Positions 53,914-61,521 of a stretch of 64,000 bases of DNA are shown one piece after another (the stretch's first letter is position 1; the number at the start of each line of letters is the position of its first letter). A program made the position numbers and the translations under genes. The DNA comes from Cytobacillus purgationiresistens (GTDB lineage Bacteria > Bacillota > Bacilli > Bacillales > Cytobacillaceae). The stretch covers positions 186,001 to 250,000 of the forward strand of contig NZ_JAUSUB010000005.1 in assembly GCF_030813235.1 (NCBI RefSeq), given 5' to 3'. The notes under the pieces are model-generated. The model was given only the letters and a program-made list of their open reading frames with translations. It did not search any database and was not told where the DNA came from.

Positions 53914-53939
53914 AAATATAATGTTATAACTTTATATTT
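53914..53939. promoter_or_regulatory. GntR-type operator, gntR copy
   Basis: AAATATAATGTTATAA followed by CTTTATATTT, 13 bases upstream of the gntR start codon, differs from the operon copy at two central positions. The position fits autoregulation. Confidence 0.65.
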
Positions 53940-54009
53940 TATAAATTTACGCTATTAAAAATAATTTGTCAATATTTTTTGAAAGTTATTTTAGGGCTGC
54001 ATCCAGTTA

Positions 54010-54225
54010 TAACGGTGATCAGCTACAGAATGAGGTTTTATACGTTGAATCTTTTTATTTCACCAATAGAAGGTATTTCCTATAATTTGGGAGACTTTTT
54101 CGAGAATGATGTACGATATGGTCTAATGCTTTCAATCCAATATGGTCGTGGCCAATATTTTCATGTCTGTCCTTCCTTGAACCTTTCACATTCTTAGAAT
54201 CATTTACATGAACCATGTTGCTTTC
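54010..54225 (-). pseudogene. C-terminal remnant of endonuclease IV (Nfo)
   Basis: On the minus strand one frame reads [20 protein letters not shown] and then [16 protein letters not shown], which is the metal-binding C-terminal core of endonuclease IV (HxNDSK, DRHxNIG). After the second His pair the frame shifts, and a degenerate [10 protein letters not shown]-stop segment matches the final PKILETPY part. The N-terminal two thirds are missing and no start or ribosome binding site remains. Confidence 0.8.
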
Positions 54226-54387
54226 ATATGTACTCGTCCCTCTTCAATATTATTTTACTCAGCCGGCTTTCTTTTCGTATTATGAGGTGCACCTATCATC
54301 CTCTCAATTGTACACCTAATGGTAATGGGGAAAAGTTCAGAAAAGACCTATAGAATCTTGATCCAATAACTGGTTTAAACACAAAAA

Positions 54388-54412
54388 ACAGCCCCACAAA
54401 AAGCGGGACTGT
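54388..54412 (-). terminator. Terminator of the cold-shock gene
   Basis: ACAGCCCCAC pairs with GCGGGACTGT (with G-U pairs), followed by six Ts on the minus strand. Confidence 0.75.
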
Positions 54413-54432
54413 ACTATTATAGTTCATTAATT

Positions 54433-54633
54433 TTATAGTTTAGTTACGTTAGCAGCTTGTGGTCCACGAGCTCCTTCAACAACTTCAAAAGAAACTTCTT
54501 GGCCTTCTTCTAAAGATTTGAAACCTTCTGATTGGATTGCTGAGAAATGAACGAATACGTCGTTTCCATCTTCACCTTCAATAAATCCGAATCCTTTTTC
54601 TGCGTTAAACCATTTTACTTTACCGTTTTTCAT
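54433..54633 (-). CDS. Cold-shock protein, CspA/CspB family
   Basis: This 66-residue OB-fold nucleic-acid chaperone has RNP1 as KGFGFIE and RNP2 as VFVHF, with the start [18 protein letters not shown] and the end [10 protein letters not shown] typical of bacillar CspB/CspC. It binds single-stranded RNA and DNA and melts RNA structure. The AGGAGG site lies 12 bases before the ATG. About 190 bases of AT-rich upstream sequence could hold the long structured 5' leader common to csp genes. Confidence 0.95.
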   Translation of the reverse strand: MKNGKVKWFNAEKGFGFIEGEDGNDVFVHFSAIQSEGFKSLEEGQEVSFEVVEGARGPQAANVTKL

Positions 54634-54833
54634 AAACTAAAAATCCTCCTATTGACTTTAAAATAAAGTCATGTGTTAATTCACCAATTACAATGTTTAT
54701 CTTTTTATAACAAGGCTAATTCATATGTGAAAAGCTGTGTTAAATAAGCATAAAACGATGTGTAACGGTTAAATTAAATTTAGCATTATTAACATTCTTT
54801 GTCAACAAAACGGAACTATCAAATTCCTTTTTT

Positions 54834-54971
54834 TTACTCTTTTAAGCGATCTGGAAGACTTTGAATCGAACTCACGACTACGTCTAGCTTTGCTTCAATT
54901 CGATAGAGAAGAAATAGGGTCACTACGATTGGAAAACCCAGCTCTCCGATCATTCTTACGAATTCATTCAT
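54834..54971 (-). CDS. YvrJ family protein (45 residues)
   Basis: This short protein (starting MNEFVRMIGELGFPIVVTLF and LLYRIEAKLD, ending in SLPDRLKE) matches the YvrJ family: a single membrane segment followed by a short amphipathic helix with RIExKLD. A GGGAGG site lies upstream of the ATG. It follows DUF2922 and DUF1659 genes, a set found together in many Firmicutes. Its function is unknown. Confidence 0.82.
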   Translation of the reverse strand: MNEFVRMIGELGFPIVVTLFLLYRIEAKLDVVVSSIQSLPDRLKE

Positions 54972-55020
54972 CCAGCGTCACTCCTCCCTACTCTTACTAA
55001 TAATTATATTTAATAGAGAG

Positions 55021-55044
55021 GCCGGTTCTACCAAAAAAACCGGC
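55021..55044 (-). terminator. Hairpin between DUF2922 and YvrJ genes
   Basis: GCCGGTT pairs with AACCGGC around a 10-base loop that itself holds seven Ts on the minus strand. There is no T run after the stem, so it may be a processing or weak attenuation site rather than a full terminator. Confidence 0.4.
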
Positions 55045-55052
55045 ACATTCTA

Positions 55053-55271
55053 TTAGGACAAGTCGTAATCAGTAACAGTTCTTTCTATTAATCTCGCTCC
55101 CTTAACTGCTGTGAGAGAACCACTCTTGGATGTAGCTACATCCGCTGCAATCATCTCTCCCATTGATGATTCTATTGCTGGAAGATCGACAGGCTCTTTC
55201 GGCTGGTCAATGGAGATTCTGGTTATACCTCCTTCTTCATTTACAAAAGTCAATTCTAATGTTTTAGTCAT
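55053..55271 (-). CDS. DUF2922 family protein
   Basis: This 72-residue protein has the DUF2922 pattern: TLELTFVNEEGGITRISID, then AIESSMGEMIAADVATSKSG and KGARLIERT. DUF2922 is a small beta/alpha domain of unknown function that almost always lies beside DUF1659. It follows the DUF1659 gene by 36 bases with an AGGAGG-type site. Confidence 0.9.
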   Translation of the reverse strand: MTKTLELTFVNEEGGITRISIDQPKEPVDLPAIESSMGEMIAADVATSKSGSLTAVKGARLIERTVTDYDLS

Positions 55272-55307
55272 TCCGTATTCCTCCTTTCTTAGTGTGATCG
55301 TACAGAC

Positions 55308-55526
55308 TTAATTGATTATATTGAAACTATCATTTCTTTGAATAGATACGAGCTGATCTGCACATAAATTCTCAAATGCAGTTGAAAATTGGTAAAGCTG
55401 CTCACTTGACGCTTCACTCTTAATGTTTCCGAACGTTTTCACCTTGAACATTGGTTCTCCCTTATCATTTAAGCCTGCTACAAAAGTTAGTCTAAGCTTT
55501 GAATCCAATAAAATCGCCTGAGCCAT
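55308..55526 (-). CDS. DUF1659 family protein
   Basis: This 72-residue protein matches DUF1659: LRLTFVAGLNDKGEPMFKVK, then the FGNIKSEASSEQLYQFSTAF region and a C-terminal SIQRND. It is the first gene of the DUF1659-DUF2922-YvrJ run, with an AGGAGGTGATGG site. Its relation to DUF2922 (similar length and beta-rich start) suggests that the two may form a complex. Function unknown. Confidence 0.9.
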   Translation of the reverse strand: MAQAILLDSKLRLTFVAGLNDKGEPMFKVKTFGNIKSEASSEQLYQFSTAFENLCADQLVSIQRNDSFNIIN

Positions 55527-55686
55527 TTTCCATCACCTCCTTTCAACACCTATATACAATCAAATGAAAGAAAAGGATAGGAAAAAATAGATGTTTTCTA
55601 TTCTAATTTATTTAATAGGGAAAGAAAACAAGCAATCTCTTAAGTTTTCCATATGATAATAAATAGCCGGAATTGGGGGTGATGAT

Positions 55687-55956
55687 ATGAATTTGATGCA
55701 ATATTTGAACCAAAACTACATTGTATTAATACCGGCTCTTTGGCTCATTGGACATGCACTAAAACAGACACCTCTCATACCTGATTGGACCATTATATGG
55801 ATTCTTTTCATGGTATCTATTGCTATTGGCAGTATTGAATATGGATTTACAATCGATGCAGTAACGAATGGAATTATCGCAGCAGGCATTAGCGTTTTTG
55901 GTCATCAAGTTTTCAAGCAAACAAAGGAAGGGATTGTGATAAATAAAAAGAAGTAA
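55687..55956 (+). CDS. Phage holin family protein (Phage_holin_5-like)
   Basis: This 89-residue protein has three hydrophobic segments (about residues 12-24, 33-50 and 58-76) and the typical end VFGHQVFKQTKEG, matching the small holin family common in Bacillus phages and also found alone in chromosomes. A GGGGGTGAT site precedes the ATG. It is divergent from the DUF1659 operon with about 160 bases between. No endolysin or other phage gene is nearby, so it is either an orphan holin or a membrane protein of the DUF1659/DUF2922 module. Confidence 0.82.
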   Translation: MNLMQYLNQNYIVLIPALWLIGHALKQTPLIPDWTIIWILFMVSIAIGSIEYGFTIDAVTNGIIAAGISVFGHQVFKQTKEGIVINKKK

Positions 55957-56008
55957 TCTCCCTTAGTGAGTGTGTCTGCCATAGGAGGTATGATGTTCGT
56001 TTGAGTTA

Positions 56009-56043
56009 AGCTGCTCGGAAAGTGATCTTTCCGACAGCTTTTC
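56009..56043 (+). terminator. Terminator after the holin-like gene
   Basis: AAGCTG-TCGGAAAG pairs with CTTTCCGA-CAGCTT around a 4-base loop, followed by TTTTCTT on the plus strand. Confidence 0.8.
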
Positions 56044-56396
56044 TTGTTGTTAAATGATCAGGATATCGAGATTGGGCTTTTATGTAACAGTAACGATATA
56101 TGGTTTTTATCTACTTTGATAGTTAAGTCTTTTGGCTTTCGCTACATACTTGAATGGATATTAGTTAAGTCCACTAGTTCCCTATAGTAGTTTTTTTGTA
56201 CAGTAGCACTAAGTTGCTACACTAATTTCCTTTTAATCGTTTTGCTTAGCCGTTCGGGCATGAGTTTTAGCGAAAAGTTATCAAGGTGAATAGAATGGTT
56301 AGACTGAGATACCTTTCGTTTATCAGTTTCTATGGCGAAAGTCAGTTCCACTCTTTCATAAATATATCCGAATAGTTTTTCAACATATAAAAAAGA

Positions 56397-56417
56397 TCAC
56401 CAGTTTAATACTGGTGA
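56397..56417 (-). terminator. Orphan terminator facing the malic enzyme remnant
   Basis: TCACCAGT pairs perfectly with ACTGGTGA around a 5-base loop, followed by six Ts on the minus strand. It now has no intact gene upstream; it probably once served the decayed malic enzyme gene. Confidence 0.75.
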
Positions 56418-56554
56418 CCAAATGCAGACCAAAAGATCTAATAGGGAGGAGATCTTACATGATTATATTATGAATATATTGCTTGTTTGTTTGGACAAAC
56501 ATCCCTCCGCATTCTCATTATTTTTCTATAATTTACGAAAGGTCAGTTTTTTGT

Positions 56555-56780
56555 AGTTTAGAGCAACTGATGTCCCATCTGAAATGACCGCAACTAAATT
56601 TCCCTTGCTACTATAATCGTATAATGTATTTTTATCTCTTGCTATTTCTAAACACGACTAAGCAACTCCAGGAGAGTAGGCTAATCTTCAGGGTTAATTA
56701 CTAGCACTTTAGAATATATTCCTATGGTTTCCTTTCGCTCGCTTATGCAAATCAAGGGACTTCTTTCTAAAATCAAACAT
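56555..56780 (-). pseudogene. N-terminal remnant of NAD-dependent malic enzyme
   Basis: From the ATG at 56780 the minus strand reads SLDLHKRAKG, then (frame shifted) GIYSKVLVINPED, then again shifted AYSPGVA-stop-SCLEIARDKN and NTLYDYSSKGNLVAVISDGT followed by SVAL. This is the unmistakable start of the malic enzyme N-terminal domain (SPGVAxPCxEIxxD, GNLVAVVSDGTAVLG). At least two frameshifts and a stop are present, and the remaining 300 or more residues, including the NAD domain, are gone. Confidence 0.85.
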
Positions 56781-56844
56781 TCACCTTTTCTCCCCACATC
56801 CAACTGGATTAACACAGAATTCTCAGATTTCAATCAAAAAAGTA

Positions 56845-56870
56845 AGGCCTTCCGAAAAACAGAATGGCCT
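56845..56870 (-). terminator. Terminator of the Rieske dioxygenase cluster
   Basis: AGGCCTTC pairs with GAATGGCCT with a one-base bulge, followed by TACTTTTTT on the minus strand, about 20 bases past the VOC gene. Confidence 0.7.
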
Positions 56871-56890
56871 GATTACAATTAATATATTTT

Positions 56891-57859
56891 TTATTGATTA
56901 TATTTCTCTAACAGTTCGATAATGACTTTAAAGGTAGAGGTTGTATCCATGTAAGCATAACGACCATTGCCATTATAGAAATTACCTCTTTGTATCACTG
57001 GATATCCCATATCTTCTAAAACCTTAATTTTTTCATCCATACCTTTTACAACAAAAGAAATATGGTGAACGCCTTCTCCATTTGTTTCTAGATGAGTCTT
57101 CCAAGTACTTGGAGCGTTGCCTGGTTCAATTAATTCAATTTCAAGAAGCGGTGTTTTAATAAACATATAACGCGAATCAGCTTCTGTTGGTTTGCCGTTA
57201 TATACCACTTGAGTAATCTCACTGCCACCAGACTGAATAACAGCTGGTTTTTCCACTCCTAGGAGAGTGCAGTACGCGTCTGCTGTGGCATCCAGATCTT
57301 TCACCACAAGCGCCAATTGTTCGATTTTATTTGTCCCTAACAACGGTTTTCCTGATTCATCACTAGGTTTTGTGTCTCTTGGGTCAGCACTCTCTAATAG
57401 TTCTACTAAGGTTTTAAAATCGTTGAAAGTATCTGCGTAAACATATCTTCCCTCGCTGGAAGTAAACTTACCGCTTTGAAGAAGCGGATATCCCTTTTCC
57501 TCTAAAGCCGGCAGGCGATCCTTTATTAAATCTACTTCAAAGGCAATATGGTGGATGCCTTCACCTTCTGTATCTACAAATTCTCTCATTGTACCGGGAT
57601 CTTCATTTGGTTCAATTAATTCAACCTGAACGGTAGATGTATTCAAAAAAACCAATTTACTTCTGGAAGCTGTAGGCTCACCCTTAAAAACTACTTGTGA
57701 TACCTCTTGTTCACCTGTAAGAAACCATCCTGGATTTGGAATACCTAATAGCTTAGCAAAATCCGCCGATGCTATTTCAATATCTTTCACAACAAAAGCA
57801 ATTTGGTTTACTTCATTGTTACCTAGTAATGGTTTTAACTCTTTCACCTGTTCTGACAA
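56891..57859 (-). CDS. Tandem VOC-domain (glyoxalase/epimerase-like) protein
   Basis: This 322-residue protein contains two similar VOC units (about residues 14-155 and 175-320). Each has VVKD after an N-terminal Gln, VELIEP or IELIEP, GEGIHHIAFEV or GEGVHHISFVV, and a final VELLE or IELLE. The pattern of Gln, Glu, His and Glu is close to methylmalonyl-CoA epimerase-type metal sites. It does not show the classic extradiol dioxygenase layout, although the context (ring dioxygenase, dihydrodiol dehydrogenase) would call for ring cleavage. A TTG start has a GGAGGG site. The exact reaction is unknown. Confidence 0.82.
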   Translation of the reverse strand: MSEQVKELKPLLGNNEVNQIAFVVKDIEIASADFAKLLGIPNPGWFLTGEQEVSQVVFKGEPTASRSKLVFLNTSTVQVELIEPNEDPGTMREFVDTEGEGIHHIAFEVDLIKDRLPALEEKGYPLLQSGKFTSSEGRYVYADTFNDFKTLVELLESADPRDTKPSDESGKPLLGTNKIEQLALVVKDLDATADAYCTLLGVEKPAVIQSGGSEITQVVYNGKPTEADSRYMFIKTPLLEIELIEPGNAPSTWKTHLETNGEGVHHISFVVKGMDEKIKVLEDMGYPVIQRGNFYNGNGRYAYMDTTSTFKVIIELLEKYNQ

Positions 57860-57890
57860 TTCAATCCCTCCAAAAGCGCATATTCTTTAC

Positions 57891-58676
57891 TCACCCTAGT
57901 CCACGGACAGATAAGCCGCCGTCGCTTGCAATGACCTCACCTGTTATTGCACGTGACTTTTTAGATGCAAGTAATAAGTAAGGACCTATATGGTCTTCAG
58001 AATCCATAGCAATTTGCAAAGGATTTCTTGTTTTAATGCTTTTGGCTTTTGTGTCATTATCTACTTCTTTCACAAAGGGCTTAAGAGGTGGAATCACATT
58101 CAGAGCAGTTAATGTGCCCCCTGGAGCGACTGCATTCACTCTTATTTCAGGGGCAAGTTCAAAGGCTAGCTGTCTCATAAGTCCGATTTGTGCATGCTTG
58201 CTTGCGGTATACCATACGCCGCCTCCATCAGGATAAAAGCCAGCGCCTGATACTGTGAAAATCATGTTGCCTCTCGTTTTTCTTAGCTCTTCAACACTAG
58301 CCCTTGCTCCATTAAAATAGCCTTTGACATTAATATTCATCAGCATATCGTAAGCAGCATTCATAGCTGCTGATGTAACGGTTTCAAACTTTGCAAAACC
58401 ATCAAATACACCAGCATTAGCAATAAATACATCCAGTTTGCCGTAGGCTTTTACTGCAGCACTTACCGCCTTTTCATGGTCTTCATAAGCCGTTACATCA
58501 CCTGAAATACATTGTACTCTGTCCCCTAAATCCGCTTTAATCTCTTCAAGGCCTTTAACAGATTTATCAAGTATGGTAATAAAAGCACCCTCATTTGCAA
58601 ATGTATCAACTACCGCTCTTCCGATGCCTGAGGCGCCTCCAGTTATATAAATCGATTGATTTTTAAAATCAGTCAT
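57891..58676 (-). CDS. cis-Dihydrodiol dehydrogenase-like SDR (HcaB/BphB-type)
   Basis: This SDR of about 261 residues has TGGASGIG near residue 11, ANAG, YTASK as the catalytic pair, and a C-terminal ITGEVIASDGGLSVRGLG, characteristic of the 2,3-dihydroxy-2,3-dihydro-arene dehydrogenases (BphB, HcaB). These rearomatise the cis-dihydrodiol made by a ring-hydroxylating dioxygenase to a catechol. The dioxygenase genes lie directly upstream. The ATG at 58676 has an AAGGAGC site; the open frame further upstream overlaps the beta subunit gene and is rejected. Confidence 0.88.
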   Translation of the reverse strand: MTDFKNQSIYITGGASGIGRAVVDTFANEGAFITILDKSVKGLEEIKADLGDRVQCISGDVTAYEDHEKAVSAAVKAYGKLDVFIANAGVFDGFAKFETVTSAAMNAAYDMLMNINVKGYFNGARASVEELRKTRGNMIFTVSGAGFYPDGGGVWYTASKHAQIGLMRQLAFELAPEIRVNAVAPGGTLTALNVIPPLKPFVKEVDNDTKAKSIKTRNPLQIAMDSEDHIGPYLLLASKKSRAITGEVIASDGGLSVRGLG

Positions 58677-58701
58677 CTGGCTGCTCCTTCCTGCTGATTT
58701 C

Positions 58702-59211
58702 TTAAATGAATATGGCAAGGTTTCTCGTATTGATTGTTGTTTGATCGACAATAAATAAACGTTTTGAAAGTTTCCATTGTCCATTTTCATATGTAAATTC
58801 ATCTTTGCGTTCCCCAGAAATCAAATCATGATGAATATCTGTACTACGGCTACGATAAAGAAGCAAATAACTATTTACAGAAGCTTTCTGTTCTGGCACG
58901 TATTCATCAAGCTTTACATTGCTTACAAACCGGCGTGTACGAGAAGGAGGAATTTCGGCCCATGCATAATCAGTCTTTAAACGATCAACGCGAAGCTTTA
59001 GCAATTCGATATCATCATCGAAGCAATACATATCTGCTGTATAATCAGGTCTTTCAGTACCTTCCTTGTTTACACGCACCGGCATTTGATAAATCAAGCT
59101 CTGATGCATGAGGCTAAACCAGCCATCAAAATCGATATCATCAAGAAGCTGGGCCTCTTTATAAAGCCACTGTTCAAATTCATAGTTAGCTAGCATTTTT
59201 TCAACTGTCAA
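58702..59211 (-). CDS. Aromatic ring-hydroxylating dioxygenase beta subunit
   Basis: This small subunit of about 169 residues (SnoaL/NTF2-like fold) is of the Rieske oxygenase type. Typical segments are YEFEQWLYKEAQLLDDIDFD with WFSLM, RVDRLKTDYAWAEIPPSRTR and YLLLYRSRSTD. It is structural, forming the alpha3beta3 hexamer. The TTG at 59211 is chosen because GGAGG lies 9 bases upstream and family members begin near here. It follows the alpha gene by about 45 bases. Confidence 0.9.
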   Translation of the reverse strand: MTVEKMLANYEFEQWLYKEAQLLDDIDFDGWFSLMHQSLIYQMPVRVNKEGTERPDYTADMYCFDDDIELLKLRVDRLKTDYAWAEIPPSRTRRFVSNVKLDEYVPEQKASVNSYLLLYRSRSTDIHHDLISGERKDEFTYENGQWKLSKRLFIVDQTTINTRNLAIFI

Positions 59212-59255
59212 GATAAACACCCTCCTCAATTACAATCAATTGTCAGCTATAGAAA

Positions 59256-60557
59256 TTAACCATTCATTAAATCTAACCAATATTTATAGAAGTTCCTTTG
59301 ATTCGCTTCGGAGAACTTATCATCGTATGCAACACCCGGTCCAACAAATTCAACAGGCTCACGGTGCATACCCATTGTGTAATTATAAGTAAGACCTTTC
59401 ATTGCCGGCATATGTCCTTTTGCTGCAGCAGTGATATCAGTAAATACTTCAGTATCATCCTGTTCAAAAATACCCGATGGACTAAAAGTAAGAACGAAGG
59501 ATTCACGTGAACGCCTTTTCCAATCTTCAGGTGCATTTTTTTCAACTAAGAACCAAGCAATGACCTCCATCTTATCAGCGTCAATTGGACGCCATAAGCG
59601 AACACTCGTGTTGGAGATTAATTGTCCCTTCACCTTTGTATGAGAAATTAAGAAAGAAAGATGTGGGAATATGTTGCCAATCATATTTTTCAAACTGGAT
59701 AGGACTTCATATTGTTCTTCTGAAAGATTTGCTTTAAATTCATTCTTCAGTTCTTCAGGGAAAGCAAAGTCTGGATTTGGTGTACCTAGGTTTAAACCGT
59801 GTCCATGATCAGAATGAATTTGATACCCCATTTTTGAATACGTTGCACTTGGTACCATTCCTAATTTAGCGATTGATCCATGTGTCATCATCGTATGATA
59901 GGAATCCCCTACGAAGTTATCAGCGCCGATTTTCCAGTTTGAGTGAATAACGAATCGCTGTGGCGCCCCAACTACCTCCATTTCCGCTCTGCCTACTAAA
60001 ATATCAAGATACCATTTAAAGTCACCTAAGAAATCATCCAAAGGCTCCACTTCATCATTCCAAGAACCAAAAAGAAGCCCCTTATAAGACTCGATTCTTA
60101 CCTCTTTAAGACCCATGGTAGATTTATCAAGCTCTTCACCATAAATATTCTTTTGGAGAGGTACACCGATGAGGTCGCCATTATTTTTAAAGTTAAACCC
60201 ATGATACGGACAAACGAATGTAGCTTTATTCCCTTTGTCTGCACGGCAAAGCTTCATTCCGCGATGAGTACACATATTATAAAAGGCACGAATGCTGTGA
60301 TCAGCATTACGTGACACAATGATAGAATACCCGGCTAGATCTCTTAACATATAATCATTTTTATTGGGAATCTCTGATTCATGGCCAATAAAAATCCATG
60401 TTTTCATAAAAACTTTCTTATGCTCTAACTCGTAAACCTTGGGATCGGCCAGTACATAGGCAGGTACTGATCCTTCTTCAGGTCTTACTGTTTCATTTAA
60501 ATGTTCAAGTAACTCAGCTTTTGTCATATCTTCAATATCTTTTGTCGTTTTAAGCAT
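59256..60557 (-). CDS. Aromatic ring-hydroxylating dioxygenase alpha subunit (Rieske)
   Basis: This 433-residue catalytic subunit has the Rieske [2Fe-2S] ligands C96-x-H98 (CTHRG) and C116-x2-H119 (CPYHGF). The mononuclear iron site is ADNFVGDSYHTMMTH, with the bridging D218 and ligands H221 and H226. It adds both atoms of oxygen to an aromatic ring to give a cis-dihydrodiol. Length is normal for the biphenyl/phenylpropionate group. Ferredoxin and reductase genes are not in the window and must lie beyond the edge or elsewhere. Such enzymes are uncommon in Bacillaceae. Confidence 0.93.
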   Translation of the reverse strand: MLKTTKDIEDMTKAELLEHLNETVRPEEGSVPAYVLADPKVYELEHKKVFMKTWIFIGHESEIPNKNDYMLRDLAGYSIIVSRNADHSIRAFYNMCTHRGMKLCRADKGNKATFVCPYHGFNFKNNGDLIGVPLQKNIYGEELDKSTMGLKEVRIESYKGLLFGSWNDEVEPLDDFLGDFKWYLDILVGRAEMEVVGAPQRFVIHSNWKIGADNFVGDSYHTMMTHGSIAKLGMVPSATYSKMGYQIHSDHGHGLNLGTPNPDFAFPEELKNEFKANLSEEQYEVLSSLKNMIGNIFPHLSFLISHTKVKGQLISNTSVRLWRPIDADKMEVIAWFLVEKNAPEDWKRRSRESFVLTFSPSGIFEQDDTEVFTDITAAAKGHMPAMKGLTYNYTMGMHREPVEFVGPGVAYDDKFSEANQRNFYKYWLDLMNG

Positions 60558-60723
60558 CTGTAACTTCCCCCTTAATAGAAAATCCGAGGTGACTCGCTTA
60601 AGAGACGATACTTAAGATGAAACGGATTGGAGACATCCACTTTTACCTCCGTGACGTTTTAGCTTAAGAAATCAAACCCTCAACCACCACAGCTGCACAA
60701 TTAAATAATACCCACATCTTAAT

Positions 60724-61506
60724 TTATCCCACACGAATCAATTCGTCTTTATTTTTCAAAGTAGCCAGTACGCTTAATGCCGCTAGATAGCTTGTTTTAG
60801 GATTGCTTGGCATTGGATCATTTTCAATTGCGAGTGATAGTTTTCCAAAGGCACCTGTTGCATCAATCGTATGACTATTCTTTGTTGCATTTGGATCAGA
60901 AATGATTTTCACTTTTGTTTTATCTGTTCCTAAACCTGCCAGTGACAAAATAATCGATACATTAATATTTTTCGGAAATAATTTGATTGCCTCAGTTGCT
61001 GAGCCATCAAATATTACTGTTAATTCATCTTTTGGCGCATTTGCCAATGCATGCGGAGGCTTAGTAGTAGTAATTGATACAGAGGCAAGGTCCCCATTTG
61101 ATCGGGCAGCCTTTAAAATATCCAATCCGCCAACGGCACCAGATGGCAAATAAATTCTTGTACCCACCTTATGGCATATAGCCTCTAACTCGCTGTAAAA
61201 GTCGGCATCAGCTAAAGCCCCTACACTACTTAATATTAAATCCTTGCCGCTTGAAAGTATAGTCGCTGCAAATTCCTGAACAACTTCTACTGTCGCTGCT
61301 TCAACAACCGCATCAACATCTGAGTCTATCAAGTCTTGCATCGTCTCATAATTCGCAACCCCAAACTTACTAGTAATCTCTTTAGCTGTTGATTGATTCC
61401 TCGTAAAAAGGGCAACAATTTGGGTGTCCTTAATCACTTTGTCACCATTCACTCTTTGGAGTAGAAACTGACCGATGTTTCCGCCCCCAATTAAACCTAA
61501 CTTCAT
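60724..61506 (-). CDS. Aspartate dehydrogenase (NadX)-like oxidoreductase
   Basis: This 260-residue protein has the N-terminal nucleotide motif GGGNIG (residues 7-12), VVEAATVEVVQEFA, the segment YLPSGAVGGLDILKAARSNG, and a C-terminal TSYLAALSVLATLK, all features of the L-aspartate dehydrogenase/NadX family. In NAD synthesis NadX makes iminoaspartate, but no nadA or nadC is present here. Its place between the aldehyde dehydrogenase (15 bases) and the Rieske genes suggests a role on an aromatic pathway intermediate. That role is inferred from context. Confidence 0.8.
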   Translation of the reverse strand: MKLGLIGGGNIGQFLLQRVNGDKVIKDTQIVALFTRNQSTAKEITSKFGVANYETMQDLIDSDVDAVVEAATVEVVQEFAATILSSGKDLILSSVGALADADFYSELEAICHKVGTRIYLPSGAVGGLDILKAARSNGDLASVSITTTKPPHALANAPKDELTVIFDGSATEAIKLFPKNINVSIILSLAGLGTDKTKVKIISDPNATKNSHTIDATGAFGKLSLAIENDPMPSNPKTSYLAALSVLATLKNKDELIRVG

Positions 61507-61521
61507 TAAAATCCCTCTTTC

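Larger units (their letters stand above)
53940..54432. other. Intergenic region with a gene remnant
   Basis: Between gntR and the cold-shock gene the only coding signal is the endonuclease IV remnant listed separately, plus the cold-shock terminator. The rest (about 54230-54385) shows no gene, repeat or RNA element that I recognise. Confidence 0.5.
55957..56554. other. Gene-free stretch with two terminators
   Basis: After the holin-like gene no intact coding sequence is seen. It holds two terminators (56009-56043 and 56397-56417). A perfect ribosome binding site at 56444-56450 is followed by an ATG and only four codons before a stop, which looks like a broken gene start. No repeat or known RNA element was recognised. 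Confidence 0.45.

Noticed and set aside
53979-54197. Plus-strand open frame of 72 codons
   Set aside because: It is the shadow of the endonuclease IV remnant on the other strand.
57891-58802. Longer 303-codon form of the dihydrodiol dehydrogenase
   Set aside because: The extra N-terminus overlaps the dioxygenase beta subunit gene, lacks SDR character, and a well-placed ribosome binding site precedes the ATG at 58676.
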